A stretch of DNA of 64,000 nt from Streptomyces sp. NBC_00483 (GCF_036013745.1 NZ_CP107880.1:3286001-3350000), one strand, 5' to 3'. Positions 25,361 through 33,878 are shown, counted from the stretch's first letter. Translations and numbers: made by a program. Notes: a model not told the origin generated them from the sequence alone.

Positions 25361-25745
25361 GAGATGAGCGAGGACCGGCACAGCCGGAGGAGGGACGGTG
25401 CCGCGTACTCGTACCGCAAACGCCCACCCCGACAATGGCCCGCTCCCAAGCGCCGCCCACCGGAAACGGGAGATGAGCGAGGGCCGGCACAGCCGGAGGA
25501 GGGGCGGTGCCGCGTACTCGTACCGCGGACGCCTGACCCGGCATTGGCCCGCGCCCAAGCGCCGCCCACCGGAAATGGGAGATGAGCGGGGACCGGCGCA
25601 GCCAGAGAAGGAGCGGTGCCGCGCACTAGTGCCGCAAACGCCCACCCCGACAATGGCCCGAGCCCAAGCGCCGCCCACCGGAAACGGGAGATGGGCGGGG
25701 ACCGGCGCAGCCAGAGAAGGAGCGGTGCCGCCTGCCAGTGCCGTA
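25361..25745. repeat. 109-bp tandem repeat array, about 3.5 copies
   Basis: The block starting GAGATGAGCG recurs at 25361, 25470, 25579 and 25688 (GAGATGGGCG), exactly 109 bp apart each time. Internal bases such as GACCGGCACAGCC and the CGCCCACCGGAAA end are conserved with scattered substitutions. Since 109 is not a multiple of 3, the copies cannot encode one repeated peptide. The array runs up to 110 bp before the ABC-transporter start codon. Confidence 0.92.
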
Positions 25746-25804
25746 GGCGTCCACCACCAACCCGCCCACCCCCTGTCGGCACCGTATCGGCGGCAGCCAC
25801 CCGT

Positions 25805-25854
25805 TGTCGGTCGGGTGTCGGTGGGTTGTCGGTGGGGGCTGACACCTTGAGGGC
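25805..25854 (+). promoter_or_regulatory. Probable SARP-activated leaderless promoter of the ABC exporter
   Basis: TGTCGGT occurs at 25805-25811, 25816-25822 and 25827-25833: three perfect heptamers at 11-bp spacing. Exactly 8 bp later is ACACCT (25842-25847), a plausible -10, and 7 nt later the ATG at 25855. Heptamers at 11-bp steps ending 8 bp before a -10 are the established SARP (OmpR-type BTAD) activator layout. A further pair, TGTCGGC (25774) and TATCGGC (25785), is also 11 bp apart. The SARP encoded at 27761-31159 is the obvious candidate. Confidence 0.65.
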
Positions 25855-26877
25855 ATGACGCGAATCGACAAGAACTCCGTGAGCGACCGACCGGTCGCCG
25901 TATCGGTGAGGGGACTGGTCAAGCACTACGGCGCGACCAAGGCCCTGGACGGCGTGGACCTGGACGTACACGAGGGCACCGTCATGGGTGTCCTCGGTCC
26001 GAACGGCGCCGGCAAGACCACCCTCGTCCGCTGCCTCTCCACCCTCATCACCCCCGACGCCGGCACGGCGATCGTGGCGGGCTACGACGCGGTGCGCCAG
26101 CCCCGCCAGCTGCGCCGCGTGATCGGCCTCACCGGCCAGTACGCCTCGGTCGACGAGAAGATCTCCGGCCGGGAGAACCTGTACATGATCGGGCGGCTGC
26201 TCGACCTGTCCAGGAAGGACGCCAAGGCCCGCGCCGACGCCCTGCTGGAGCGCTTCTCGCTCACGGACGCCGCCGGCCGCCCCGCGAAGACGTACTCCGG
26301 CGGTATGCGCCGCCGCCTCGACCTCGCGGCGTCGATGATCGGCCGCCCGCACGTCCTCTACCTGGACGAGCCGACGACCGGCCTCGACCCCCGTACGCGT
26401 AACGAGGTGTGGGAAGAGGTCCAGAGCATGGTGCGCGACGGCGTCACCGTCCTGCTCACCACCCAGTACATGGAGGAGGCCGAGCAGCTGGCCTCCGAGC
26501 TCACCGTCGTCGACCACGGCAAGGTCATCGCGCGGGGCGGCATCGACGAGCTCAAGGCGAAGGTCGGCGGCCGCACCCTGCGGATCCGCCCGGCCGACGA
26601 GCTGGAGCTGCGCCCGCTGGCGCACGCGATAGACGACATGGGGCTCACGGGCCTCGCCACCACCACCGTGGACACCCACTCCGGGTCCGTCCTGGTCCCC
26701 GTACTCAGCGACAAGCAGCTCACCGCCGTGGTCGGCGCGGTCACCGCGCGAGGCATCACGATCGGCTCCATCACCACCGAACTGCCCAGCCTGGACGAGG
26801 TGTTCCTGTCCATCACCGGCCACAAGGCCTCCGCCCCGGAGGACGCCAGGCCCGAACTCGAGGAGGCCGCCGTATGA
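25855..26877 (+). CDS. ABC exporter ATP-binding protein, DrrA (daunorubicin-resistance) type
   Basis: A 340-residue ATPase. Walker A is GPNGAGKTT (about residue 50), the signature is YSGGMRRRLDLA, Walker B is VLYLDEPTTGLDP, and the switch is TTQYMEEAEQL. The C-terminal extension LDEVFLSITGHKA is characteristic of DrrA-type subunits. With the overlapping permease it would form a two-plus-two exporter for a drug or lipid-like compound. GAGGG lies only 1 nt before the ATG, too close to serve as a ribosome-binding site, which supports leaderless expression from the promoter above. Confidence 0.93.
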   Translation: MTRIDKNSVSDRPVAVSVRGLVKHYGATKALDGVDLDVHEGTVMGVLGPNGAGKTTLVRCLSTLITPDAGTAIVAGYDAVRQPRQLRRVIGLTGQYASVDEKISGRENLYMIGRLLDLSRKDAKARADALLERFSLTDAAGRPAKTYSGGMRRRLDLAASMIGRPHVLYLDEPTTGLDPRTRNEVWEEVQSMVRDGVTVLLTTQYMEEAEQLASELTVVDHGKVIARGGIDELKAKVGGRTLRIRPADELELRPLAHAIDDMGLTGLATTTVDTHSGSVLVPVLSDKQLTAVVGAVTARGITIGSITTELPSLDEVFLSITGHKASAPEDARPELEEAAV

Positions 26878-27713
26878 GTGCCACCACCCTTGCCGCTCCC
26901 ACCGCGGCCCCCACGATCACCATCGAGGCCGACCCCAAGATCGGCCTGAGTGGCCATCTGCGTCACACGGGCGCGCTGATCCGCCGCAATCTGCTGTGGA
27001 TCCGCAACGACCCGGAGTCGATGATGGACGCGGTCCTGATGCCGATCGTCTTCACCCTCCTGTTCGTGTACGTCTTCGGCGGCTCGATCGGCTCCGCGAT
27101 GGGCGGCGGCCAGGACGCGTACGTGCAGTACGTGATCCCCGGCATGGTCGCGATGATGAGCATGAACATCGCGCAGGGCGTCGGCACCGGCTTCAACGAG
27201 GACTTCCAGAAGGGCATCATGGACCGCTTCCGGTCCCTGCCCATCGGCCGCGGATCGGTGCTCATCGCCAAGGTGGTCGTGGAGATGCTGCGGCTCCTCG
27301 TCGCCACCACGGTCCTGATGATCGTCGCGCTGCTCGTCGGATTCGACATCACCAGCTGGGCCGGTCTGTTCGGTGCCATCGGCCTGACCGCGCTGTTCGG
27401 CTCCGCCCTCATGTGGATCTTCCTGACGCTCGGCGTGGTCATGAAGAGCGCGCAGGCCGTGCAGGCCATGGGCTTCCTCGTGATGATGCCGCTGCAGTTC
27501 GGCTCGTCGATCTTCGCGCCGACCAAGTCGATGCCGGGCTGGCTGCAGGCCTTCACCGACTGGAACCCGATCTCGTCCCTCGCGGACGCCTGCCGCGGAA
27601 TGATGGTCGGCGGCCCGGTCGCCCACGACCTGTGGGTGACCCTCGGGTGGACGGCAGTGCTGACGGCCGTCATGGCGCCGATCGCGATCCGTAAGTTCAC
27701 CACCAAGAGCTGA
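26874..27713 (+). CDS. ABC-2-type exporter permease, DrrB type
   Basis: A 279-residue permease with six hydrophobic segments; its ATG overlaps the stop of the ATPase gene (ATGA), implying translational coupling. The stretch LIRRNLLWIRNDPESMMDAV before helix 1, then FVYVFGGSIGSAM and IPGMVAMMSMNIAQGVGTGF, then MDRFRSLPIGRGSVL, match the ABC-2 permease domain of DrrB proteins. It forms the membrane channel of the exporter. It is convergent with the SARP gene 48 bp downstream; no clear terminator is visible in that gap. Confidence 0.92.
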   Translation: MSATTLAAPTAAPTITIEADPKIGLSGHLRHTGALIRRNLLWIRNDPESMMDAVLMPIVFTLLFVYVFGGSIGSAMGGGQDAYVQYVIPGMVAMMSMNIAQGVGTGFNEDFQKGIMDRFRSLPIGRGSVLIAKVVVEMLRLLVATTVLMIVALLVGFDITSWAGLFGAIGLTALFGSALMWIFLTLGVVMKSAQAVQAMGFLVMMPLQFGSSIFAPTKSMPGWLQAFTDWNPISSLADACRGMMVGGPVAHDLWVTLGWTAVLTAVMAPIAIRKFTTKS

Positions 27714-27760
27714 CCCCGCGCAGAACGGGTCCGGGCGACCGGGTCGATTCGCGTCGGTCG

Positions 27761-30700
27761 TCAGTCGTCCAACAGGGCGGTGGCCTCCTCCAAGGAGAGG
27801 CCGCCGCCCTCTGCGTATGCCCGCTCGTACGTCGCCTCGTCGAGCAGCGCGCGGGTCTCCGCCGCGGCGGCCGCGCGCCAATTTCGTTCGAGTACGGCCG
27901 GCTTGTGGCCCTCGGGCATCGCCGCGTCGGCCGCGCCCATGAGCCGCGCGGCGGCCACCGCGTCGCCCTCCCCGCCCCGCTGGACGATGGCCCGGGCCGC
28001 CGTGCACAGATGCAGCCCCACCAGTTGCGGCATGACGAGCGCGGCCAGCGGGTCCCGCGCGATGTCGAGGCAGCGCCGTACGTTCGCGACGGCGTCCTCG
28101 GTGTGCCCGTCGACGGTGTCGATCATCGCCTCCATGCCGATGGTCATGCCGTGGAAGAACCCGATCTGCACCACCCTGAACTCACTGCGCAGCAAAGCGA
28201 GTTGCTCACGGGCCTCGACGGTGCGGCCGGTGAACGAGAGATGGGAGACGAGGAAGAGGCGGGCGGCGGGCCTGGACTCGTTGGTGTGCCGGCGCCCGTC
28301 CTCCAGCGACTCCCACAGCAGCGCCTCGCCCCCCTCGATGTTCCCCTGCTCGATGAGCGTCTGGCCGAGCCTGACCTGGAGGATCGCGGCCTGGGAGTGG
28401 GCGCCCATGCTGTGCGCGACCTCACGGGCGCGCGTGTAGTCGGCGGCGGAGCCCTCGAAGTCGCCGAGCTTCTCGCGCGCCTCACCGCGCGCGGACAGCG
28501 CCTCGGCCGTCCCCCACTCGTCGCCGAGCCGACTGAACAGCTCCAGCGACTCGTCGGCGTACGCGAGCCCTTCCTCGGCCCAGTCGCTGCGGTTGGCGAA
28601 CACGTTGGCCCGCATCTGGAGGACGAGCGCCAGCTCCCAGTCGTAGCCGAGCTCGCGGCAGGTCCGCGTGGACACCGCGGCGAGCTCCTGAAGCCGGCCC
28701 ATGTCGCCGGTCAACAGGACGGCGAAGTACCAGATGTTGCCGGGCGGGCGGCAGGCCTGCGGGAGGTCGGCGCGGTAGGTCTCGAGGACGGCGCGCAGCC
28801 GGTCCTGGCCCACCTCCGTCTGCCAGTGGTCCATCTCCATGTCCATGTAGCCGAGCCGGCACAGATGGACCTGGCGGCGCGCCTCTTCGAAGAGCTCGCC
28901 GGTCAGCGGGGGCGGGGTGTCGGTGCAGCGATCGAAGATCGGCGGGGCGGGGCTGCCGGGCCCGGCGAACGGGTCGGGGCCGAGCGCCGCGGCCTCCCCC
29001 GTCCACGTACGGGCGTCGACGCGCAGGTCCCGCATCTGCCAGAACCAGGACAGGGACAGGACGAGGCTGAACGCCTCCTGCTCGTCACGCGCCGCGACCG
29101 CGTGCCGCAGGGCCGTGCGCAGATTCTCGTAGTCCCGCTCGATCCGGGCGATGGCGGCGCGCTGGCCGCTGCCGCGGAGCAACGGGTCGGTGGTGCGGGC
29201 GAGTTCGCGGTAGTACGTGAGGTGGGCGCGCTCGGCGGCGGGGCGCTCCCCGGACTCGTCGAGGCGGTCGTCCGCGTACTCGGAGACGGTTTCGAGGAGG
29301 CGGTAGCGCATGTCGCCGCTGCCCTCCTCCGGGGCGGCGACCACGAGCGACTTGTCGACGAGGGAGGCCAGGGCGTCGAGCGCGTCCGGACCGCAGACCG
29401 ACTCGGCCGCGGACAGGTCGCAGCCGCCGCTGAACACGGAGAGGCGGGCGAGGGTGGCGCGCTCCGGCTCGTCGAGCAGGTCCCACGACCAGTCGACGAC
29501 CGCGCGGAGCGTCTGCTGGCGGGGCAGGGCGGTGCGGGCGCCGGAGGTGAGGAGACGAAATCGGTCGTCGAGGCGGTCGGCGATCTGGCGGGGCGTGAGC
29601 ATGCGCAGGCGCGCCGCGGCGAGTTCGATGGCGAGCGGGAGGCCGTCGAGGCGGCGGCAGATCTCGCCCACCGCGTCCGGGGCCTCGTCCACGGTGAAGC
29701 CGGGGCGCACGGCGGCGGCGCGCTCGCCGAACAGCCGCAGCGCGTACGGCTCCGGGAGCGGTTCCACCGGGTACAACAACTCGCCCGGTACGCCGAGGGG
29801 TTCGCGGCTCGTCGCCAGGATCGTGACACCGGGGCAGTGGGCGAGGAGGTCGTCGGCGAGGGCGGCGGCCGCGTCGATGACGTGCTCGCAGTTGTCGAGG
29901 ATCAGCAGGAGCCGGCGGTCCTCGCAGTGCTCCACGAGCCGCACGAGGGGGTCGTCGCCCTGCCGCTCCCCCGCGACGCGAAGCTCTTCGGCGCCGGCGC
30001 CGCGCAGCACGGTCTCCCGGGCCCCGAGCGCACTGACGACCGCCTCCGGCACGGCGGCCGGATCACTGACCGGCGCCAACTCCGCGAGCCACACACCGTC
30101 CGGGGCGGTCCCGACCCCCTCCGCGACCTCCTGCGAAAGCCGCGTCTTGCCCGCGCCGCCGGGCCCGAGCAGCGTGACCAGCCGCACGCGGCCCAGATCG
30201 GCACGGATGGCATCGATGTCGCCCGTGCGCCCGACGAACGAGGTGAGCCGGGCGCGGAGGTTACCCGGGGCGGGGGCCGAAGTGGGTGCGGCCTGCGCCG
30301 GGGGCCGCCTTGCCCACCCTGCCGCCCCAGGCGGCAGATTGCCCAAGGCGGCGGACTCGTCCGCACCGTCCAGCCCCTGTGGCGGGTGGGCCAAATCCAG
30401 CCCCTGCGGCGATTGAGCAGCGGGGTCCGGGGCGGAGCCCCGTGGCGTGAGCAACTCCTCGTGCAACGCTCGGAGTTCCGGCCCGGGATCCGCCCCCAAC
30501 GTGTCCGCCAACCCCCGCCGCACCCCCTCGTAAGCGGCCAGCGCCTCCGCCCCCCGCCCCGCGGAGCGCAACGCCCGCAGCCGCAGGACCTGCAACGGTT
30601 CGTCCAACGGATGCGCGTCACAGAGCGAGGTCAGCTCCGGCAGCACCTCATCCGCCCGGCCAAGCGCCAGATACGCGGCAAGCCGCGTGCGCCGGGCGTC

Positions 30701-31159
30701 GAGGTGCCGGGTGTCCCACCGCGTGGTCTCGGTCGACCGGTCCGGGAGATCGGCGAGGGCGGGCCCCCGCCACAACGCGAGCGCGTCGTCGAGAAGGTCG
30801 AGCGCCTTCTCCGGGGCACCGTCCGCGAGGGCCCGCGCCCCGTCGGCGGTCAGCCGCTCGAAGCGGAACAGGTCGACGTCGTCCGCGGCGGCGGCGAGCC
30901 GGTAGCCACCCTCGGACGAGGTGATCACCTCCGCCCCCAGAGCCCTGCGCAGCCGCCCGATCAACGCCTGCAGCGCACCCGCCGCGTCCGCGGGCGGCTC
31001 CTCGCCCCACACCTCGTCGACGAGAAACGCGACAGGTACGGCGCGGCCGGGCCGCAGCGCGAGCACCGTGAGCAGGGCACGCAGCCGCGCCCCGCCGACC
31101 GGGACGGCCGTGCCGTCGTCGCGGAATGCCTGGGTGGTGCCGAGGATGCGGTAGCGCAC
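27761..31159 (-). CDS. Large SARP-family regulator (BTAD, NB-ARC ATPase, TPR)
   Basis: A 1132-residue AfsR-like regulator. Residues 1-95 are an OmpR-type DNA-binding domain (MRYRILGTTQAFRDDG, LLTVLALRPGRAVPVAFLVD, LIGRLRRALGAEVI); about 100-240 is the bacterial transcriptional activator domain. From about 300 comes an NB-ARC-type ATPase: Walker A LLGPGGAGKTRL near 331, Walker B LLLILDNCEH near 418, and ATSREPLGVPGE. The C-terminal half holds helical TPR-like repeats. Such proteins activate antibiotic or exporter genes by binding heptamer repeats; the nearest match is upstream of the convergent ABC operon. Residues about 240-285 are encoded by dispersed repeats. It starts with GTG behind a GGGAGA site. 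Confidence 0.93.
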   Translation of the reverse strand: MRYRILGTTQAFRDDGTAVPVGGARLRALLTVLALRPGRAVPVAFLVDEVWGEEPPADAAGALQALIGRLRRALGAEVITSSEGGYRLAAAADDVDLFRFERLTADGARALADGAPEKALDLLDDALALWRGPALADLPDRSTETTRWDTRHLDARRTRLAAYLALGRADEVLPELTSLCDAHPLDEPLQVLRLRALRSAGRGAEALAAYEGVRRGLADTLGADPGPELRALHEELLTPRGSAPDPAAQSPQGLDLAHPPQGLDGADESAALGNLPPGAAGWARRPPAQAAPTSAPAPGNLRARLTSFVGRTGDIDAIRADLGRVRLVTLLGPGGAGKTRLSQEVAEGVGTAPDGVWLAELAPVSDPAAVPEAVVSALGARETVLRGAGAEELRVAGERQGDDPLVRLVEHCEDRRLLLILDNCEHVIDAAAALADDLLAHCPGVTILATSREPLGVPGELLYPVEPLPEPYALRLFGERAAAVRPGFTVDEAPDAVGEICRRLDGLPLAIELAAARLRMLTPRQIADRLDDRFRLLTSGARTALPRQQTLRAVVDWSWDLLDEPERATLARLSVFSGGCDLSAAESVCGPDALDALASLVDKSLVVAAPEEGSGDMRYRLLETVSEYADDRLDESGERPAAERAHLTYYRELARTTDPLLRGSGQRAAIARIERDYENLRTALRHAVAARDEQEAFSLVLSLSWFWQMRDLRVDARTWTGEAAALGPDPFAGPGSPAPPIFDRCTDTPPPLTGELFEEARRQVHLCRLGYMDMEMDHWQTEVGQDRLRAVLETYRADLPQACRPPGNIWYFAVLLTGDMGRLQELAAVSTRTCRELGYDWELALVLQMRANVFANRSDWAEEGLAYADESLELFSRLGDEWGTAEALSARGEAREKLGDFEGSAADYTRAREVAHSMGAHSQAAILQVRLGQTLIEQGNIEGGEALLWESLEDGRRHTNESRPAARLFLVSHLSFTGRTVEAREQLALLRSEFRVVQIGFFHGMTIGMEAMIDTVDGHTEDAVANVRRCLDIARDPLAALVMPQLVGLHLCTAARAIVQRGGEGDAVAAARLMGAADAAMPEGHKPAVLERNWRAAAAAETRALLDEATYERAYAEGGGLSLEEATALLDD
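30304..30442 (-). repeat. Type A plus type B dispersed repeats inside the SARP coding sequence
   Basis: On the minus strand a type A unit (30442-30393, GGGGCTCCGCCCCGGACCCC start) is followed by a type B hairpin (30353-30304). They are translated in frame as GSAPDPAAQSPQGLDLAHPP and AALGNLPPGAAGWARRPPA. The same A-then-B order occurs in the gene-free region at 24571-24712. The segment lies between the activator domain and the ATPase, where a linker tolerates insertion. Confidence 0.85.
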
Positions 31160-31325
31160 GGACCTATTCTCCCTGCTGCCGTTCGACCACCGCGCCTGGT
31201 ACCTGCCTCGACCTCGTCATGCCCCTACCTTGTCCGGAACTCCCGCAGTACCGCGACACGTTTCCCGCATACAGCGAGTACGTTCGGTGAGCCAGCCGAC
31301 CAGTCTGCCCCGGGAGTTCCACCCC

Positions 31326-32126
31326 ATGACCACCGCCACCGCACGCCGCGGCGACAACAGGATCAGCCCCGTCTTCCTCGGCATCGCCGCGATCACGGCG
31401 GTGGCCGGCTGGGCGGTGTGGACGGACTTCGCGTCCCAGCCGGGCTTCGCGGTGTTCCTGTTCGTGACGGGCGCCTGGGTCGTCTCGCTCTGTCTGCACG
31501 AGTACGCGCACGCGCGCACGGCGCTGCACAGCGGCGACATCTCGATCGGCGCGAAGGGCTATCTGACCCTGAACCCGCTCAAGTACACCCACGCGCTGCT
31601 CAGCATCGTGCTCCCGGTCATCTTCGTGATCATGGGCGGGATCGGACTGCCCGGCGGCGCCGTGTTCATCGAGCGGGGGCGGATCCGGGGGCGCTGGCGG
31701 CACAGCCTGATCTCGGCGGCGGGACCGCTGACGAACGTGCTGTTCGCGATCGTGTGCACGGCGCCGTTCTGGCTGGACGCGCTGGACGGGGTGCCGGACA
31801 CCTTCCGTTACGCGCTCGGGTTCCTCGCCCTGCTCCAGGTCACCGCGGCGATCCTGAACTTCCTGCCGGTGCCGGGCCTGGACGGGTACGGGGTGATCGA
31901 GCCGTGGCTGTCGCAGAAGGTCCGGCGGCAGGTGGAGCCGTTCGCGCCGTTCGGTCTGCTCGCCGTGTTCGCCGTGCTGTGGATCCCGGAGATCAACCAG
32001 TGGTTCTTCGACGCGGTCGACTGGGTCCTTGCCGCGCTCGGCGTGCACGAGTGGGACACGTACTGGGGCCTGCAGTTCTACCGGTTCTGGCAGGGCACCC
32101 CGGAGATCCCGACGTTCACGCAGTAG
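31326..32126 (+). CDS. M50-like (site-2-protease-type) membrane metalloprotease
   Basis: A 266-residue membrane protein with about six helices. The zinc motif HEYAH (HExxH) is in VSLCLHEYAHARTAL near residue 60, and the second site NFLPVPGLDGYGV (N-x-x-P-x-P-x-x-D-G pattern) lies near residue 180. This is the S2P fold with the active site in the membrane; substrates are probably membrane-bound regulators, but no anti-sigma factor is nearby. The ATG at 31326 is preferred over an upstream in-frame start at 31230, which would add a basic non-membrane tail. It is divergent from the SARP gene. Confidence 0.85.
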   Translation: MTTATARRGDNRISPVFLGIAAITAVAGWAVWTDFASQPGFAVFLFVTGAWVVSLCLHEYAHARTALHSGDISIGAKGYLTLNPLKYTHALLSIVLPVIFVIMGGIGLPGGAVFIERGRIRGRWRHSLISAAGPLTNVLFAIVCTAPFWLDALDGVPDTFRYALGFLALLQVTAAILNFLPVPGLDGYGVIEPWLSQKVRRQVEPFAPFGLLAVFAVLWIPEINQWFFDAVDWVLAALGVHEWDTYWGLQFYRFWQGTPEIPTFTQ

Positions 32127-32150
32127 GCGAGATTCAGGCAGTGGGCGAGG

Positions 32151-32351
32151 TCAGGCGGTGGGCGCGGCCTGGGCCTGCGTGGCCTGCTTCTCGGCCTTCG
32201 CCTTGCGCAGGTAGAACCACGTCATGTTCGACGTGACACCCGCGATCAGCACCCACACGATCCCGAGGAAGCTGCCCTCGACGAAGGAGACCACGGCCGC
32301 CACGACGGCCAGGGCGCAGACGACCAGGGAGAACAGTGCGATGCGGGGCAT
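32151..32351 (-). CDS. Small two-helix membrane protein, 66 aa
   Basis: A short protein with two hydrophobic segments (IALFSLVVCALAVVAAVVSF and FLGIVWVLIAGVTSNMTWFYL) and an Ala/Gln/Lys tail. No family assignment. Codon use is normal for the genome. It is convergent with the M50-like gene and transcribed in the same direction as, but 90 bp downstream of, npdG. Confidence 0.7.
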   Translation of the reverse strand: MPRIALFSLVVCALAVVAAVVSFVEGSFLGIVWVLIAGVTSNMTWFYLRKAKAEKQATQAQAAPTA

Positions 32352-32441
32352 GGGGGTCGGCTCCAGACGGCGGCGCGGCGGGTAGTACGCCGACCAGTGT
32401 CCCCCATGCCCCGTGAGCGCCGGAAGGCACCCCGTACGTGC

Positions 32442-33155
32442 CTATACGTCGGTTACGCGCAGTCCCGCGTGCGCCTTGTAGCGGCGGTTCACCGAGATGA
32501 GGTTCGCGACCAGGGACTCGACCTGGTGGGCGTTCCTGAGGCGGCCCGAGAAGATGCCGCGCATACCGGGGACGCGGCCGGCGAGCGCCTGGACCGTCTC
32601 CACGTCGGCACGCTCCTCGCCGAGCACCATCACGTCGGTGTCGATCTCGTCGACCTCCGGGTCGATGAGCAGCACGGCCGACAGGTGGTGGAAGGCGGCG
32701 GTGACCCGCGAGTCCGGGAGCAGCGCCGCGGCCTGTTCCGCCGCGCTCCCCTCCTCCGGCTTCAGGGCGTACGCGCCCTTCTTGTCGAAGCCGAGCGGGT
32801 TGACGCAGTCGACGACGAGCTTGCCCGCGAGGTCCTCGCGCAGGGCTTCGAGGGTGGCGCCGTGGCCGTCCCACGGCACGGCGACGATCACGATGTCGCT
32901 GCGGCGGGCGCACTCGGCGTTGTCGGCACCCTCGATGCCGAGGCCGAGCTCGTCGGCGGCGGACTGCGCGCGCTCGGCGGCGCGGGATCCGAGGATCACC
33001 TTCTGGCCCGCGCGGGCGAAGCGGTAGGCGAGGCCCTTGCCCTGGGGTCCGGTTCCGCCGAGGACGCCGACGACGAGTCCGGAGACGTCGGGGAGGTCCC
33101 AGGGGTCCTTGGCCGGGGCCTTCTGGCCGCTCGGGCTGCTTTCGGTAGAGGTCAT
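32442..33155 (-). CDS. npdG: NADPH-dependent F420 reductase (F420H2:NADP+ oxidoreductase)
   Basis: A 237-residue cytoplasmic enzyme passing hydride between NADP(H) and the deazaflavin cofactor F420. The Rossmann start GLVVGVLGGTGPQGKGLAYR and the NADP-binding SRAAERAQSAADEL, then IVIVAVPWDGH, DCVNPLGFDKKGAY and VTAAFHHLSAVLLID are typical of the Fno/NpdG family. It supplies reduced F420 for F420-dependent enzymes in actinobacteria. The message is probably leaderless. It lies divergent from a conserved hypothetical gene. Confidence 0.93.
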   Translation of the reverse strand: MTSTESSPSGQKAPAKDPWDLPDVSGLVVGVLGGTGPQGKGLAYRFARAGQKVILGSRAAERAQSAADELGLGIEGADNAECARRSDIVIVAVPWDGHGATLEALREDLAGKLVVDCVNPLGFDKKGAYALKPEEGSAAEQAAALLPDSRVTAAFHHLSAVLLIDPEVDEIDTDVMVLGEERADVETVQALAGRVPGMRGIFSGRLRNAHQVESLVANLISVNRRYKAHAGLRVTDV

Positions 33156-33167
33156 GCAGCGACCCTA
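33156..33167 (-). promoter_or_regulatory. Leaderless promoter -10 (TAGGGT-N6-ATG) of npdG
   Basis: On the minus strand TAGGGT (33167-33162) is 6 nt before the ATG at 33155, and no ribosome-binding site is present. ACCCT and AGGGT around it form a short inverted repeat. Confidence 0.65.
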
Positions 33168-33248
33168 CTCAAGGGTATGTGTCTCGTACGGGCGGACTTC
33201 CCTCGAACCAGACGAACCGGCAGACCACTTGAGGCACCATGCGACCCC

Positions 33249-33860
33249 ATGGACGCCGTACGAGTAGCACTGCTGCGCGAGGTACTCGCCGGAACCGAAT
33301 GGCCCTCCGCCACCCGCCGCTTCGCCGGGGCGCTGCGTTCCTCGGTCGCCGCGCACGGTGGCGGGCTCCTCCTCGTGGGCTCCCCGACGTACGAGCCCTG
33401 GCATCTGGCGGCCCATCTGGTCGACGAGGCGGCCTGGTCCGGGACGCCCGAGCTGGCCCCCACCCTCGTACGGCACGCGGCGCGTCCGGACGACCCCGCG
33501 CATCTGGCCGTCGGCCTCGGCCGGCTCGAGGCGGCGCGGCGCGGCGAGACGCTCCTCGTGGTCACGCCGACCGAGCCGGGCGCTCCTCTCCTCGAGCGGG
33601 TGCACGATGCGCGCCGCGCGGGGGCGACGATCCTGGCGCTCGACGCGGAGGCCGCCGGCGGTGGGGATCTGCACGCCATGGCCCATGACGGGCTGAGCGT
33701 TCCCGGCGACACCGACCTCGATCTCGACACGGTGCAGCATCTGGTCAGTGCGGCGGCCGGTGAGAACGCGGCAGCCGCTCCGCGGGGGCGGCGGGGGTTT
33801 CGGGATCGGCTGTCCCGGCTTGCGGATCACTTGACGGCGCCGCCGCCCGCGCGGTGGTGA
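33249..33860 (+). CDS. Conserved hypothetical protein, SIS-like fold possible
   Basis: A 203-residue soluble protein. Alternating hydrophobic strand and Gly-rich turn segments (GGGLLLVGSPTYEPWHLAAH, GETLLVVTPTEPGAPLLERV, RRAGATILALDAEAAGGGDL, DGLSVPGDTDLDLDTVQHL) suggest a SIS/phosphosugar-isomerase-like alpha/beta fold, but I cannot assign it firmly. A -10-like CACCAT lies 8 nt before the ATG, so it may be leaderless. It sits between npdG and map. The last 30 residues are basic and Pro/Ala-rich. Confidence 0.7.
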   Translation: MDAVRVALLREVLAGTEWPSATRRFAGALRSSVAAHGGGLLLVGSPTYEPWHLAAHLVDEAAWSGTPELAPTLVRHAARPDDPAHLAVGLGRLEAARRGETLLVVTPTEPGAPLLERVHDARRAGATILALDAEAAGGGDLHAMAHDGLSVPGDTDLDLDTVQHLVSAAAGENAAAAPRGRRGFRDRLSRLADHLTAPPPARW

Positions 33861-33878
33861 GGTGTCGCCCACCCGCGC

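Noticed and set aside
25361..25745. Possible CRISPR array (regular repeats).
   Set aside because: The 109-bp units are contiguous with no unique spacers between short repeats, and there are no cas genes.
24353..25850. Several overlapping open frames on both strands in the repeat region between panB and the ABC operon.
   Set aside because: They run through 278-bp and 109-bp repeats in shifting phase and lack codon bias, ribosome-binding sites and motifs.
27905..32236. A 1443-codon open frame on the plus strand opposite the SARP gene, and similar long frames opposite glnE (5984-9160), the MFS/TetR unit (20469-23123) and efeOBU (37926-40796).
   Set aside because: Composition is Arg/Gly/Asp/His-dominated with no domain, and third-position GC follows the opposite-strand gene. 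These are antisense shadows typical of very high GC DNA.
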